NCBI GenBank assembly: GCA_030916945.1
Contig: JAUPVS010000009.1
Span: forward strand, 1-42,781
Source: Patescibacteria group bacterium
GTDB taxonomy: Bacteria > Patescibacteriota > Saccharimonadia > Saccharimonadales > JAUPVS01
DNA: 42,781 nt
Reading direction: 5' to 3'
In this document: positions 22,915 through 30,218 of the stretch, piece after piece
Position numbering within the stretch: the first letter of the stretch is position 1
Layout: every line of letters begins with the position of its first letter
Notes under the pieces: model-generated
Database searches by the model: none
Seen by the model: the letters and a program-made list of their open reading frames with translations, nothing else
Told to the model about the DNA's origin: nothing
Program-made: the position numbers and the translations under genes

Positions 22915-24171
22915 CTATTGTTGAGTGACGCCAATCACGCGGGTGTCGTTGTCGCCACTGAGGATGGTGGTGGCGGCTTTGGTGGCAATGTTGTAGCTGG
23001 TCAGAATATTGTCGGCCGCTGTTCCGGAGCTGGCCACCACGAGGTCTTTGTTAACATAGCTGACGCCGACGATTGGCTTGCTGGCCTGGAAGACCAATGA
23101 CTTAGCGTCGCTGGCGGGAACTGTGTAGACGTTGTTACCGTCGCTGTAGTAGGGTGTCAGACCATCAGATGAGTAACCGGCATAAGTGTAGTCTTTTAGG
23201 TCAGCCACTAGGCTCTTGGTAGCCTTGCTACTAATGGTGTATTCGTCGACGCTGTAAGGTGCCGGTTCTTCGCCTGGTTCGGCCGAGGCAGCTTTAACAA
23301 CCAGGATTTTGCTGTAGTCACCGTTAAAGACGGTGGCATAAACAGCCCGGGTGTTTTCTTGGAAGACGGTGGTTTCTTTATTTTTGGCAATATCGCGGGC
23401 ATACAGGCTGTCCAGACCGCCGCCGCCACAGTTGTAGCAGCCGGTGTAGTAGTAGGCGGTTCTAGTTGAGGAATCGTAACCTTTTAGGTATAGACCGTCT
23501 TTGTCGATACTAAACAGGTCTTTAACGGCTTTGGTGGCTGGGTCGATCTCTTTAGCGGTGTTCTTGCCCAAGCCATCTTGCAGGTAGCCAAAGATAATCT
23601 TGGAGCCGTCTTTACTAAACATGGCGCTGGTGATTTGGTTGCCCAGGGCGTCGGCATTGCCGTCTTTGCTTTCGTAAATCAAGCTGTAAGATTTGCCGTT
23701 GTCAGAGCTGTACCACATGTTTAACGTGCTATCGCTGGTTTCGGTGACCACAAAGACTTTCTGCTCGTATACGCCAGACTGTGTGATGATACTCTTGCCG
23801 CCCAGTTGGCCGGCTTGGGTGCGGTCACCGCCAGCGACCGGTCGCCAATACAGGTTATGAACATTCTTGGCGGACTCGCTAAAGGCATAGACAACGTTAA
23901 CGGGCGTTAGCACCTTGGGCTCGGTTTTAGTTTCGGCTGGAGCGGTGCTGCTGCTAGTAGCTGGGGCGGCCTCTTTACTGTCTTTCATAAAGCCGGGCCA
24001 GACAAAAGCCGCCACGGCTAGTAAACCGGCCACAATAAGAAGGACTAGTAAAATTAGCAGGACCTTTTTCTTCTTGGACTTGGTTTTCTTAGGTTTGGCT
24101 GGTTTCTCTGTTGGCGGTACTGGTTGATCGGGAGCTTGGTCTGGTTCTGGTGGGTTTTGTTCTTCATTCAT
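22915..24171 (-). CDS. Membrane-anchored protein with beta-propeller-like extracellular domain
   Basis: The 418-residue protein opens with a Pro/Glu-rich cytoplasmic tail and a Lys-rich stop signal, then one membrane segment at about 37-57. Outside there is a Thr/Ala/Ser linker and then repeating blade-like units with Tyr-Ser-x-Asp-Gly patterns ('MWYSSDNGKSYSLIYESKDG', 'SAMFSKDGSKIIFGYLQD', 'YAGYSSDGLTPYYSDGN'). These suggest a TolB/WD40-like propeller. A CxxC in 'YTGCYNCGGGGLD' could bind metal or form a disulfide. ATG 24171 is preferred over 24207 because a TACAAT box (minus, 24179-24184) ends 7 nt before it. Function is unknown. Confidence 0.75.
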   Translation of the reverse strand: MNEEQNPPEPDQAPDQPVPPTEKPAKPKKTKSKKKKVLLILLVLLIVAGLLAVAAFVWPGFMKDSKEAAPATSSSTAPAETKTEPKVLTPVNVVYAFSESAKNVHNLYWRPVAGGDRTQAGQLGGKSIITQSGVYEQKVFVVTETSDSTLNMWYSSDNGKSYSLIYESKDGNADALGNQITSAMFSKDGSKIIFGYLQDGLGKNTAKEIDPATKAVKDLFSIDKDGLYLKGYDSSTRTAYYYTGCYNCGGGGLDSLYARDIAKNKETTVFQENTRAVYATVFNGDYSKILVVKAASAEPGEEPAPYSVDEYTISSKATKSLVADLKDYTYAGYSSDGLTPYYSDGNNVYTVPASDAKSLVFQASKPIVGVSYVNKDLVVASSGTAADNILTSYNIATKAATTILSGDNDTRVIGVTQQ

Positions 24172-24264
24172 AAGCATTATTGTATGCCCGCGCCGCTTTT
24201 TCGCCAACCCTGGTAGATTTTTACCGCGCTATCTGTTACAATCTCCTCTGTTATTCGGTGCTAA

Positions 24265-24338
24265 TGGGGATTGGCCAAGCGGTAAGGCAGCGGATTCTGG
24301 TTCCGCGATCGGGGGTTCGAATCCCTCATCCCCAGCCA
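24265..24338 (+). tRNA. tRNA-Gln (anticodon CTG)
   Basis: Acceptor TGGGGAT pairs with ATCCCCA, the D arm reads TGGCCAAGCGGTAAGGCA, and the anticodon stem GCGGA/TCCGC closes loop TTCTGGT, giving anticodon CTG. The T arm contains GGTTCGAATCC. Discriminator G and an encoded CCA complete the 74-nt gene. A minus-strand open frame (24261-24533) across it is rejected. Confidence 0.95.
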
Positions 24339-24346
24339 TAAAAAGT

Positions 24347-24371
24347 GCCCACATTTTGTGGGCTTTTTTTT
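24347..24371 (+). terminator. Terminator of tRNA-Gln
   Basis: Stem GCCCACA/TGTGGGC (24347-24353 with 24357-24363), a 3-nt loop and a run of eight T. Confidence 0.9.
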
Positions 24372-24393
24372 ATGGCTTTGAGTGAGAGGGATG

Positions 24394-24500
24394 ATAACCG
24401 TCCTTTTGCGCAGCAAAAGAGGTTCGGCGAAGTGAGCAATGCGAACGAAGAAGCGACGAGCACAAAGTGCGAGGGAAGCGCTATCCTGCCACCCCAGCCA
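24394..24500 (+). repeat. Modular hairpin element, copy C
   Basis: It shares with copy D the blocks GGTTCGGCGAAGTGAGC, GCGAACGAA.AAGCGACGAG and CACAAAGTGCGAGGGAAGCG, and the 3' end CTATCCTGCCACCC.AGCCA. The 5' hairpin here is CTTTTGC-GCA-GCAAAAG (24403-24419), different from copy D in stem sequence but alike in shape. A small stem, GCA/TGC (24436-24442), replaces GCCT/AGGC of copy D. The 3' end looks like a tRNA T-arm and acceptor tail. Confidence 0.85.
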
Positions 24501-24538
24501 GTTTTGCAGAATGACTTTTAAGTCGTTATGCAAAACTG
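24501..24538. repeat. 38-nt imperfect palindrome between copies C and D
   Basis: GTTTTGCA (24501-24508) pairs with TGCAAAAC at the far end, and AATGACTT pairs with AAGTCGTT inside, leaving almost no loop. No T-run follows, so it is not an ordinary terminator. Confidence 0.6.
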
Positions 24539-24553
24539 TTTAAGATGTTGGGA

Positions 24554-24660
24554 TTTGAACCGTAGCTGCGTAGCAGCAGGTTCGGCGAAGTGAGCCTAAG
24601 GCGAACGAAAAAGCGACGAGCACAAAGTGCGAGGGAAGCGCTATCCTGCCACCCTAGCCA
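24554..24660 (+). repeat. Modular hairpin element, copy D
   Basis: The second copy of the element at 24394-24500. Its 5' hairpin is GAACC-GTA-GCTGC-GTA-GCAGC-A-GGTTC (24557-24583), and its internal palindrome is GCCTAAGGC (24594-24602). From 24603 on it is nearly identical to copy C, with one A/G and one T/C difference seen. Confidence 0.85.
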
Positions 24661-24684
24661 AGTACTGCACAAAAGGAAACCTGA

Positions 24685-25032
24685 TTGTTTAAAGTTGCCA
24701 AAGACGAAGAAACTTCAATTAAAGACTTTCGTATTAAGTTTATTGAGCTTTCAATTATTACAATTGCGGCGTTTTCTCTTGTTCTACTTTCTACAGAACA
24801 AAAGGAGGTCAAATACTTACTGGCTTCGTTTGCTGGGCTTATTGTTTATCAGATTGCAGTCCTGGGGTTTGGCGCAAACAAAGTGCTACATCATAAGATC
24901 CTGAAGGGCGGTAGTTCAGATGAAGAGGTCTCAATAACGCACTATTCATATTCTTTGAGAGTTTGGGATTATATTACTTTGATTTGGTATGCATTAACAT
25001 TATTAACTAGCGTTGTAATAATAGTTATCTAG
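24685..25032 (+). CDS. Small three-helix membrane protein, unknown
   Basis: The 115-residue protein would start with TTG at 24685, preceded by an AAGGA site. Hydrophobic segments are at about 19-36, 44-64 and 93-115 ('LIWYALTLLTSVVIIVI' at the end). Codon use is more AT-rich than in the neighbouring operons. No family is recognised. It lies directly after repeat copy D and convergent to the PP-loop gene, so this patch may be accessory. The non-ATG start keeps confidence moderate. Confidence 0.55.
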   Translation: MFKVAKDEETSIKDFRIKFIELSIITIAAFSLVLLSTEQKEVKYLLASFAGLIVYQIAVLGFGANKVLHHKILKGGSSDEEVSITHYSYSLRVWDYITLIWYALTLLTSVVIIVI

Positions 25033-25170
25033 CCATAGAGCCCAGGCAAGTTTTTTGGTCTGATTTAACAGAGCTAGCTGTTGATTTTAATGCAACGAAA
25101 TCGTTCGAATCCCTTTTGTCTATGTTCATAAGCCCCACACCCCTGTTAGATTGCATTCAATGAAGTATGT

Positions 25171-26592
25171 TCAATTTTTCAGAGCTTCAACTATTGATAC
25201 AGCCTTTTGTTTTAGTATTGGGTTTAGCTTTGTTTCAAAGTATTCGGACAACAATTCAGGCAAATTACATTTTCTAAGAAAAGTAATATCAATGTCTAGT
25301 TGGCTCGTGGCAGTGTCTATAAAATCTTGTATGTCGTGGCCTTCAAGTAGTTCTTTTACAATAGGCTTATCAAAACCTTTTTTAATACACAAAGCTAATG
25401 CAAGCAATGTTTCTCCTGGTTGCCCGACACATTCAAATGGGGTCTGAACATCTTTACCGGCCAGCATTCTTAATATGTCGTGGTTCTCTTCGACGTCGAA
25501 TAAGTTTTCTCCGCCAAAAACTTCATCACGTACTTTTTCAGCGTCAAGGAATGCTAGGTAAAACAACCATACGTAAACACACTTAGCACAACGCCTACAC
25601 CAAGGCTTGCTAACATTACAGGAGTGTGCCTTTTTGACCAGATCCCATGACAAGGATTCTAAAACTGTAAAAATTGCAGGATCACTCAAAGGCATAAGGG
25701 TGGAGTAGTAGTCCAAACCTCTCAATAGATGTTCGTCAAGATAACTTGCTAGTAACATCTGCGCCTCTAAGCTCTTGCCCCATTGGTGATTTATGGGTGC
25801 AGATTCCTCTGCTAGCCAATTTAAGTTTGGATAATTAGACGACTTCTCATGTCCTAATGCAAGTGAGCTATAGCCGGAATATATTGCTAAGGGAATTGCC
25901 TCAAATAAAGAGGCTGGCGTCTCTGCTGCTGCCAGTGTGTGGATTTTATATTCCTGGCCATCATACTCAATAATCGGGCTATCCAAAAAATCATCAAAGA
26001 CAACCAATTCATTAATATATGCTTCTGTTGATGCAACTTTCGCAAGCGCCTTTACATCTGACTGCTCTGCACGATTACCATATATAGAGCTTGAATACTC
26101 GAGTATATCGTGAACTAATCCAACTTTGCTGAGTAAATGAGTAGAGACTAGGCTGTCTTTGCCTCCTCCAAAAAGAGCTAATGCCACAGGTTCTTCGGAA
26201 AACTGGCTAATCGGCTCGTGTTTTGGCCTCTTACTATTGGCTATAAGCTTCGGCGGTTTATCATGTGGCAAATTATTTTCGTAACGCCACTGTCCCCAAA
26301 CATTAAGAAAGATTTCATGCCAAAGATTAGCAAAACTTTCATCAACATACTTGGTCAAATCGCCAAGATGAACGTTGTCGAGATGAAGGGATCCATATTT
26401 GTTCATCTCAAACGCAGCAATATGTGCTACTAGGCGCTCTAAGTCGTAGCGCCCTATCTCTCTTTCAAGCTTGTGAAAATCAACATTTTTATACCAAATG
26501 CTCGTAGAGAATACTCTCCCCATTACATTTGCTTCAAAGAATAAACGATCTTTTTCAATATGATACTTTTCAAGCACAGCACTTTTAGTCAT
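25171..26592 (-). CDS. PP-loop ATP pyrophosphatase-type protein resembling MurL epimerase
   Basis: The 473-residue protein has a PP-loop 'ALALFGGGKDSLVSTHLL' (137-154) that binds ATP with release of pyrophosphate. It also has 'GHEKSSNYPNLNW' and 'INHQWGKSLEAQML', a four-cysteine set in 'SCNVSKPWCRRCAKC' (Cys325, 332, 335, 338) and 'TPFECVGQPGET'. From memory these fit MurL, which uses ATP to epimerise the terminal L-Glu of UDP-MurNAc-L-Ala-L-Glu, better than the related QueC. If correct, the cell makes D-Glu for its wall by the MurD2/MurL route. No MurD2 is in the window. ATG 26592 is chosen because a TATCAT box (26599-26604, minus) ends 6 nt before it. Confidence 0.65.
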   Translation of the reverse strand: MTKSAVLEKYHIEKDRLFFEANVMGRVFSTSIWYKNVDFHKLEREIGRYDLERLVAHIAAFEMNKYGSLHLDNVHLGDLTKYVDESFANLWHEIFLNVWGQWRYENNLPHDKPPKLIANSKRPKHEPISQFSEEPVALALFGGGKDSLVSTHLLSKVGLVHDILEYSSSIYGNRAEQSDVKALAKVASTEAYINELVVFDDFLDSPIIEYDGQEYKIHTLAAAETPASLFEAIPLAIYSGYSSLALGHEKSSNYPNLNWLAEESAPINHQWGKSLEAQMLLASYLDEHLLRGLDYYSTLMPLSDPAIFTVLESLSWDLVKKAHSCNVSKPWCRRCAKCVYVWLFYLAFLDAEKVRDEVFGGENLFDVEENHDILRMLAGKDVQTPFECVGQPGETLLALALCIKKGFDKPIVKELLEGHDIQDFIDTATSQLDIDITFLRKCNLPELLSEYFETKLNPILKQKAVSIVEALKN

Positions 26593-26737
26593 AGAGTAAT
26601 GATAACAAAAATACTCGTTCATTTTAGGATAAGGTTGGGGGGGTAGACTTCAACTCCATGATCCTTTGCACCATTTTCATGTTCATCATCTCCTATCAAA
26701 GTTCTATAATCGTCTCTTATCTCCAGCCAAAGAAAAC

Positions 26738-26765
26738 GACTCATCCAAAGGATGGGTCTTTTTCT
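26738..26765. terminator. Hairpin terminator after the gene at 26820-27449
   Basis: A 9-bp stem (26738-26746 with 26750-26758, one G-U) with an AAA loop is followed by T-runs on the plus strand and a shorter one on the minus strand. The gene it would serve is on the minus strand. Confidence 0.6.
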
Positions 26766-26783
26766 TTTACTTGAATAGGGCTT

Positions 26784-26809
26784 GAACCCGTACGGCGTAG
26801 CCGGGGTTC
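26784..26809. repeat. Modular hairpin, copy E (5' module only)
   Basis: GAACCC-GTA-CGGC-GTA-GCCG-GGGTTC repeats the layout of copy D's first hairpin (outer GAACC/GGTTC, GTA spacers, variable inner stem) with a different inner stem. It lies just downstream of the stop of the minus-strand gene at 26820. The downstream blocks of copies C and D are absent. Confidence 0.65.
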
Positions 26810-26819
26810 GTTCATCAAG

Positions 26820-27449
26820 CTAGCTAGAAGTGTCTTTGCAGGTGATCTTGGCCGCTTCGTCCTTGGATACAATAAACATGATCAAGTGAAAGTCGCTGAT
26901 GGGCTGGCCTTGTTTGGGAGTGACTGGTGCCAACGAAAAGTGATCGACCGGGTAATCGCGAGTTAGCTTTAGGATGGCGTCCGACAGGTACTCCGGATTA
27001 GACTGAATGCTGCTGACGTTAAGGCTGTATTCGACGGCAATAACTTTGTTGTTTACCACGTCGTAGATAGGGCCGGCTGGGATGTCTTTGGGTAGGATGT
27101 ACTGCTTGCCGCGGCCGATTACACATTCGGCTAGCACTACAGCTTGGGGTGGCAGGCTCAGCGGTTTAGGTTTTGGAGCGACGGTTATAATTTCTTTATC
27201 TCCTTTGCCGACTACGTAGGCACCATAGACTGAACCAGCAAACAGCATCAGCACTAAAACAATAACCGCAAAGATTATAATTTTCCGTTTTGGTTTTTTT
27301 GAAGCCGGCGGGCTTGGGGCGATGTTTGGCGGGCTAACAGACGGTTGTATAACAGGGGTGTTTTGTACTGGAATCGTATCGACAGGCGGCGAAATTTGGT
27401 CGTTGTACTGGTTAGCCGAAGTCATATCGGAGTTGTTTTCTTCAGCCAT
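26820..27449 (-). CDS. Unknown single-pass membrane protein
   Basis: The 209-residue protein has a Pro/Ser/Asn-rich cytoplasmic tail, a Lys-rich boundary and a membrane segment at about 57-80. The external domain includes 'AECVIGRGKQYILPKDIPAG' and 'YDVVNNKVIAVEYSLNV', with a second cysteine near the C-terminus that could pair with the first. No family is recognised. A TATTAT box (minus, 27460-27465) ends 10 nt before the ATG at 27449; earlier in-frame ATGs at 27461 and 27455 overlap the box. It is divergent from the histidine kinase gene. Confidence 0.7.
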   Translation of the reverse strand: MAEENNSDMTSANQYNDQISPPVDTIPVQNTPVIQPSVSPPNIAPSPPASKKPKRKIIIFAVIVLVLMLFAGSVYGAYVVGKGDKEIITVAPKPKPLSLPPQAVVLAECVIGRGKQYILPKDIPAGPIYDVVNNKVIAVEYSLNVSSIQSNPEYLSDAILKLTRDYPVDHFSLAPVTPKQGQPISDFHLIMFIVSKDEAAKITCKDTSS

Positions 27450-27568
27450 TAGCATTAGCATAATAAGTAATGTAACCGAGTGTCAAGTTTGGAGTAACTA
27501 TCAGCACTAGGAAAGCACCCAGGTATAAACCTAAGCTAAGTCTATTTAGCAAGATTCTTATTTATTTC

Positions 27569-29818
27569 TTGTTGGTAGCTTTGGTGCCCTTAACAGTGTC
27601 GCAATACTTTCTGGCGAGTTCGGCCCACTTACAGCTGTTAAAGGCGGCCAGCTCTAAGCAGCAAGCCGTCGCTAACTACCTATCCAACAACGTTAGTAGT
27701 TATTTAGCCGATAACGTTAAGAGTTTAAATAACTTGGCCCAGTTAGAATCTACCGGCAAACTTAGCAATAGCGACCTAGACTACAATATGGCCGTTTTGT
27801 TTCAGCAGAACCCCGGACTGCAAAGGCTGGCAATACTGAACGCGGCCGGTCAAGAAAAGCAGGTGTTTGATAATAATGGCCGTGTTACAAACTTGGTCGA
27901 CAACTCCAAATCAGATGCCTTTAAAGCGGTAAATTTCTTGAATGGCAAGGCTTACGTTAGCTCGGTTAGTTATACCGAACAGAAAAATCCCCGGATCACC
28001 ATTGCCGTACCAATTCTAAAATCCGACTTCAGCCAAAAGCTTAATAATTTACAAGATGCCAACTTTGGAACCTATAGTAGTGCCGATGATCTTAATGGTG
28101 CCGTTGTGGCAACATATGATGTTAAGGATCTATGGGGAACCGTATTGTCTACCACAGTTGGAAAGGGTGGCTATGCCTACGTGGTGGACGGTTTTGGGAA
28201 CCTGATTGCTCACCCCGATAGCCAGTTTTTAGAAGCAAACACCAAGCTTACTAACGTCGAGGCCACTAAACAGTCGATCGATGGCAATTTTGATACTCGC
28301 CAAACTGTTTCCGAAACTGGCGAAAAAGTCATTAGCACGCCTAAGACCATTCCTAACAGCGGTTGGGCGGTTATTGTTGAGGAGCCGGTATCGAGTATTT
28401 ATTCGGTCGTTAACTCATACGTTAAATTAGCGGTAATTGTCGGTTTTAGTACGGCCGGCTTGGCTTTAGTAATCAGCTTATTCTTTGGACGGCAAATTAC
28501 CGAACCAATCAAAAAGTTGTCGAAAGGTGCTAAAAGAATGGGCGCCGGGCAATTTGACTACCCAATCGACATCAAGAGTCGAGACGAGCTGCAAGACCTC
28601 GCCGAGACCTTTAATAACATGGGTCTGAGCCTAAATAAATTAGTAACCGAGCTCAAGACTAATAACATCAACCTGGGCGTAGAAAAAGACAAGCTAGACA
28701 GTATTATCGAAAGTGCCACCGACGGAATTATTGCTTTAGACCAAGACCTTAAGATACTGTCGATTAACCCGCCGGCTGCCCAGCTTGTTAAGCGGGGAGC
28801 ATCCGAACTGGTGGGTCGTGGAATTATCGAAACCTTTGCCTGGTTCAAGGATGAAAGACCGGTTATCGTCGAGTTAACCAGACCAGGCACCTACCAATAT
28901 ACTGATGTGGTTCTAAAGGATGGCGACAAAGTTTATTATCTGGATTTAGTCGTATCGGTAATTAGCCAGCAAGGTAGCAGCGCCCATGGCAGTGAAGTGG
29001 CTGCTATTGTCACGATCCACGACCTGACTAAGAGTCGAGAACTAGACTTTATGAAATTAGACTTTATAGCCATCGCCGCGCATGAGTTACGCACGCCGTT
29101 AACGGTTATTCGAGGCTATTTAGATATGTTAAACACCGAAGCGGTTGGACAAATGAGTGTTTACAATATCGAAAACCTCCAAAAGGTCATCCAGGGCGGC
29201 AATGACTTGCGTAATTTGATAAATAAACTGCTTAACATTGCCCGTATAGAACGTGGTGAGATGGAGATATTTATCGAAAAACTCGACCTGACAAAACTTA
29301 TTAGGGACAATGTCATTCAACATAAAAACCCGGCCGAATCTGCCGAAATAACCCTGCTGTATGAGGCAGATACAGAAAGTCATGTTTTTGTTCCAGCCGA
29401 CCCATCGTCAATCACAGAAGTTCTAAACAACCTACTGGGCAATGCTATCAAATTTAACAAGGCCGGCAATACCATTAAGGTCAGCCTGAAGGTAGAAGAT
29501 GATATTGTCCGGGTAGAAGTCGCTGACGACGGTCCAGGGATTCCCCAAGAACTTCGCGACAAATTGTTTACCAAGTTCTACCGGGCGGAGCGTAGCCTGA
29601 TTTCCGGCACCCGGGGAACCGGACTGGGACTCTTTATATCCAGAACCATTATTGAGTTACAGCACGGCGAAATTGGTATTATGCCGGCGGCCGAAAGGGG
29701 CGTCACCTTTTACTTTACCTTGCCTATCTATAATCCCGAGTTACATGATAAGCTGATATCAATTAATAGTGAGGCAGGGGGCATCCGTGGCTGGTTTAAA
29801 AAGAATCCTAATCGTTGA
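27569..29818 (+). CDS. Membrane histidine kinase (sensor-HAMP-PAS-HisKA-HATPase)
   Basis: The protein has an N-terminal membrane segment, a large extracytoplasmic sensor that looks like a double CACHE domain ('GGYAYVVDGFGNLIAHPDS'), a second membrane segment at about 283-306, HAMP ('EPIKKLSKGAKRMGAGQF'), PAS (about 375-490), a phosphoacceptor His505 in 'AAHELRTPLTVIRGYL', and an ATPase domain with 'NNLLGNAIKFNKAGN', 'DDGPGIP' and 'GTGLGLFIS'. It should pass phosphate to the regulator encoded next. TTG 27569 is the first usual start codon, giving 749 residues. The frame continues open upstream with hydrophobic coding-like sequence (from about 27536, 'LSLFSKILIYFLL') but has no ATG, GTG or TTG there, so the true start is unsure. 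Confidence 0.9.
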   Translation: MLVALVPLTVSQYFLASSAHLQLLKAASSKQQAVANYLSNNVSSYLADNVKSLNNLAQLESTGKLSNSDLDYNMAVLFQQNPGLQRLAILNAAGQEKQVFDNNGRVTNLVDNSKSDAFKAVNFLNGKAYVSSVSYTEQKNPRITIAVPILKSDFSQKLNNLQDANFGTYSSADDLNGAVVATYDVKDLWGTVLSTTVGKGGYAYVVDGFGNLIAHPDSQFLEANTKLTNVEATKQSIDGNFDTRQTVSETGEKVISTPKTIPNSGWAVIVEEPVSSIYSVVNSYVKLAVIVGFSTAGLALVISLFFGRQITEPIKKLSKGAKRMGAGQFDYPIDIKSRDELQDLAETFNNMGLSLNKLVTELKTNNINLGVEKDKLDSIIESATDGIIALDQDLKILSINPPAAQLVKRGASELVGRGIIETFAWFKDERPVIVELTRPGTYQYTDVVLKDGDKVYYLDLVVSVISQQGSSAHGSEVAAIVTIHDLTKSRELDFMKLDFIAIAAHELRTPLTVIRGYLDMLNTEAVGQMSVYNIENLQKVIQGGNDLRNLINKLLNIARIERGEMEIFIEKLDLTKLIRDNVIQHKNPAESAEITLLYEADTESHVFVPADPSSITEVLNNLLGNAIKFNKAGNTIKVSLKVEDDIVRVEVADDGPGIPQELRDKLFTKFYRAERSLISGTRGTGLGLFISRTIIELQHGEIGIMPAAERGVTFYFTLPIYNPELHDKLISINSEAGGIRGWFKKNPNR

Positions 29819-30167
29819 GGACGAACCGATGATTAGGGATATGTATCGGGTAGTTTTGGTAGACAAGCAGTATACCGTAGATATTGCCGGCGATGCCGAA
29901 ACGGCTTATCAAAAGGTAGCTGTATTTAAGCCCGACTGTATATTTTTGGACATCATGCTACCGGGTGTTTCTGGCTTAGAGATTCTAAGAGAGTTGCGCA
30001 CTAACCCAATCCATAATTGCCAGAATGTTAAAATAGTTATTTTGACCAATTTGGCACAAAATAGTGTTAGTGATAATGCTATCGCCAACGGTGCCGATGG
30101 CTTTATTATTAAGGCTGATATTTTGCCCAAAGATCTGCCGGCAGTAATTAAGTCGCTCGAAGATTAG
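29787..30167 (+). CDS. Receiver-only response regulator
   Basis: The 126-residue protein is a single CheY-like receiver domain. It has the acidic pocket 'ILIVEDEPMIRDMY' (7-20), phosphoacceptor Asp55 in 'CIFLDIMLPG', the Thr in 'IVILTNLAQ' and the Lys in 'GFIIKADILPK'. There is no output domain, so it probably acts by protein contact or as a phosphate relay. GTG 29787 is chosen over GTG 29769 because a G-rich ribosome site precedes it. The gene overlaps the kinase gene by 32 nt, which argues for coupled translation and a dedicated pair. Confidence 0.9.
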   Translation: MAGLKRILIVEDEPMIRDMYRVVLVDKQYTVDIAGDAETAYQKVAVFKPDCIFLDIMLPGVSGLEILRELRTNPIHNCQNVKIVILTNLAQNSVSDNAIANGADGFIIKADILPKDLPAVIKSLED

Positions 30168-30218
30168 TGCACTGACCAGTCTGTTATAATAAAGACTGGT
30201 CTAATCAAATCAAAAATA

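Larger units (their letters stand above)
24339..24684. other. 346-nt intergenic region: terminator, repeats C and D, long hairpin
   Basis: After the tRNA-Gln terminator comes repeat copy C (24394-24500), then a long imperfect hairpin (24501-24538), then repeat copy D (24554-24660). No coding gene is supported. Confidence 0.7.

Noticed and set aside
24261-24533. Minus-strand 90-residue open frame
   Set aside because: It crosses tRNA-Gln, its terminator and repeat copy C.
25060-25140. tRNA-like TTCGAATCCC stretch near 25103
   Set aside because: No pairing T-stem or cloverleaf around it.
26781-26815. tRNA gene or fragment, because of GAACCC...GGGTTCG
   Set aside because: No acceptor or anticodon arms can be drawn; the sequence is a stand-alone hairpin like the first module of repeat D.
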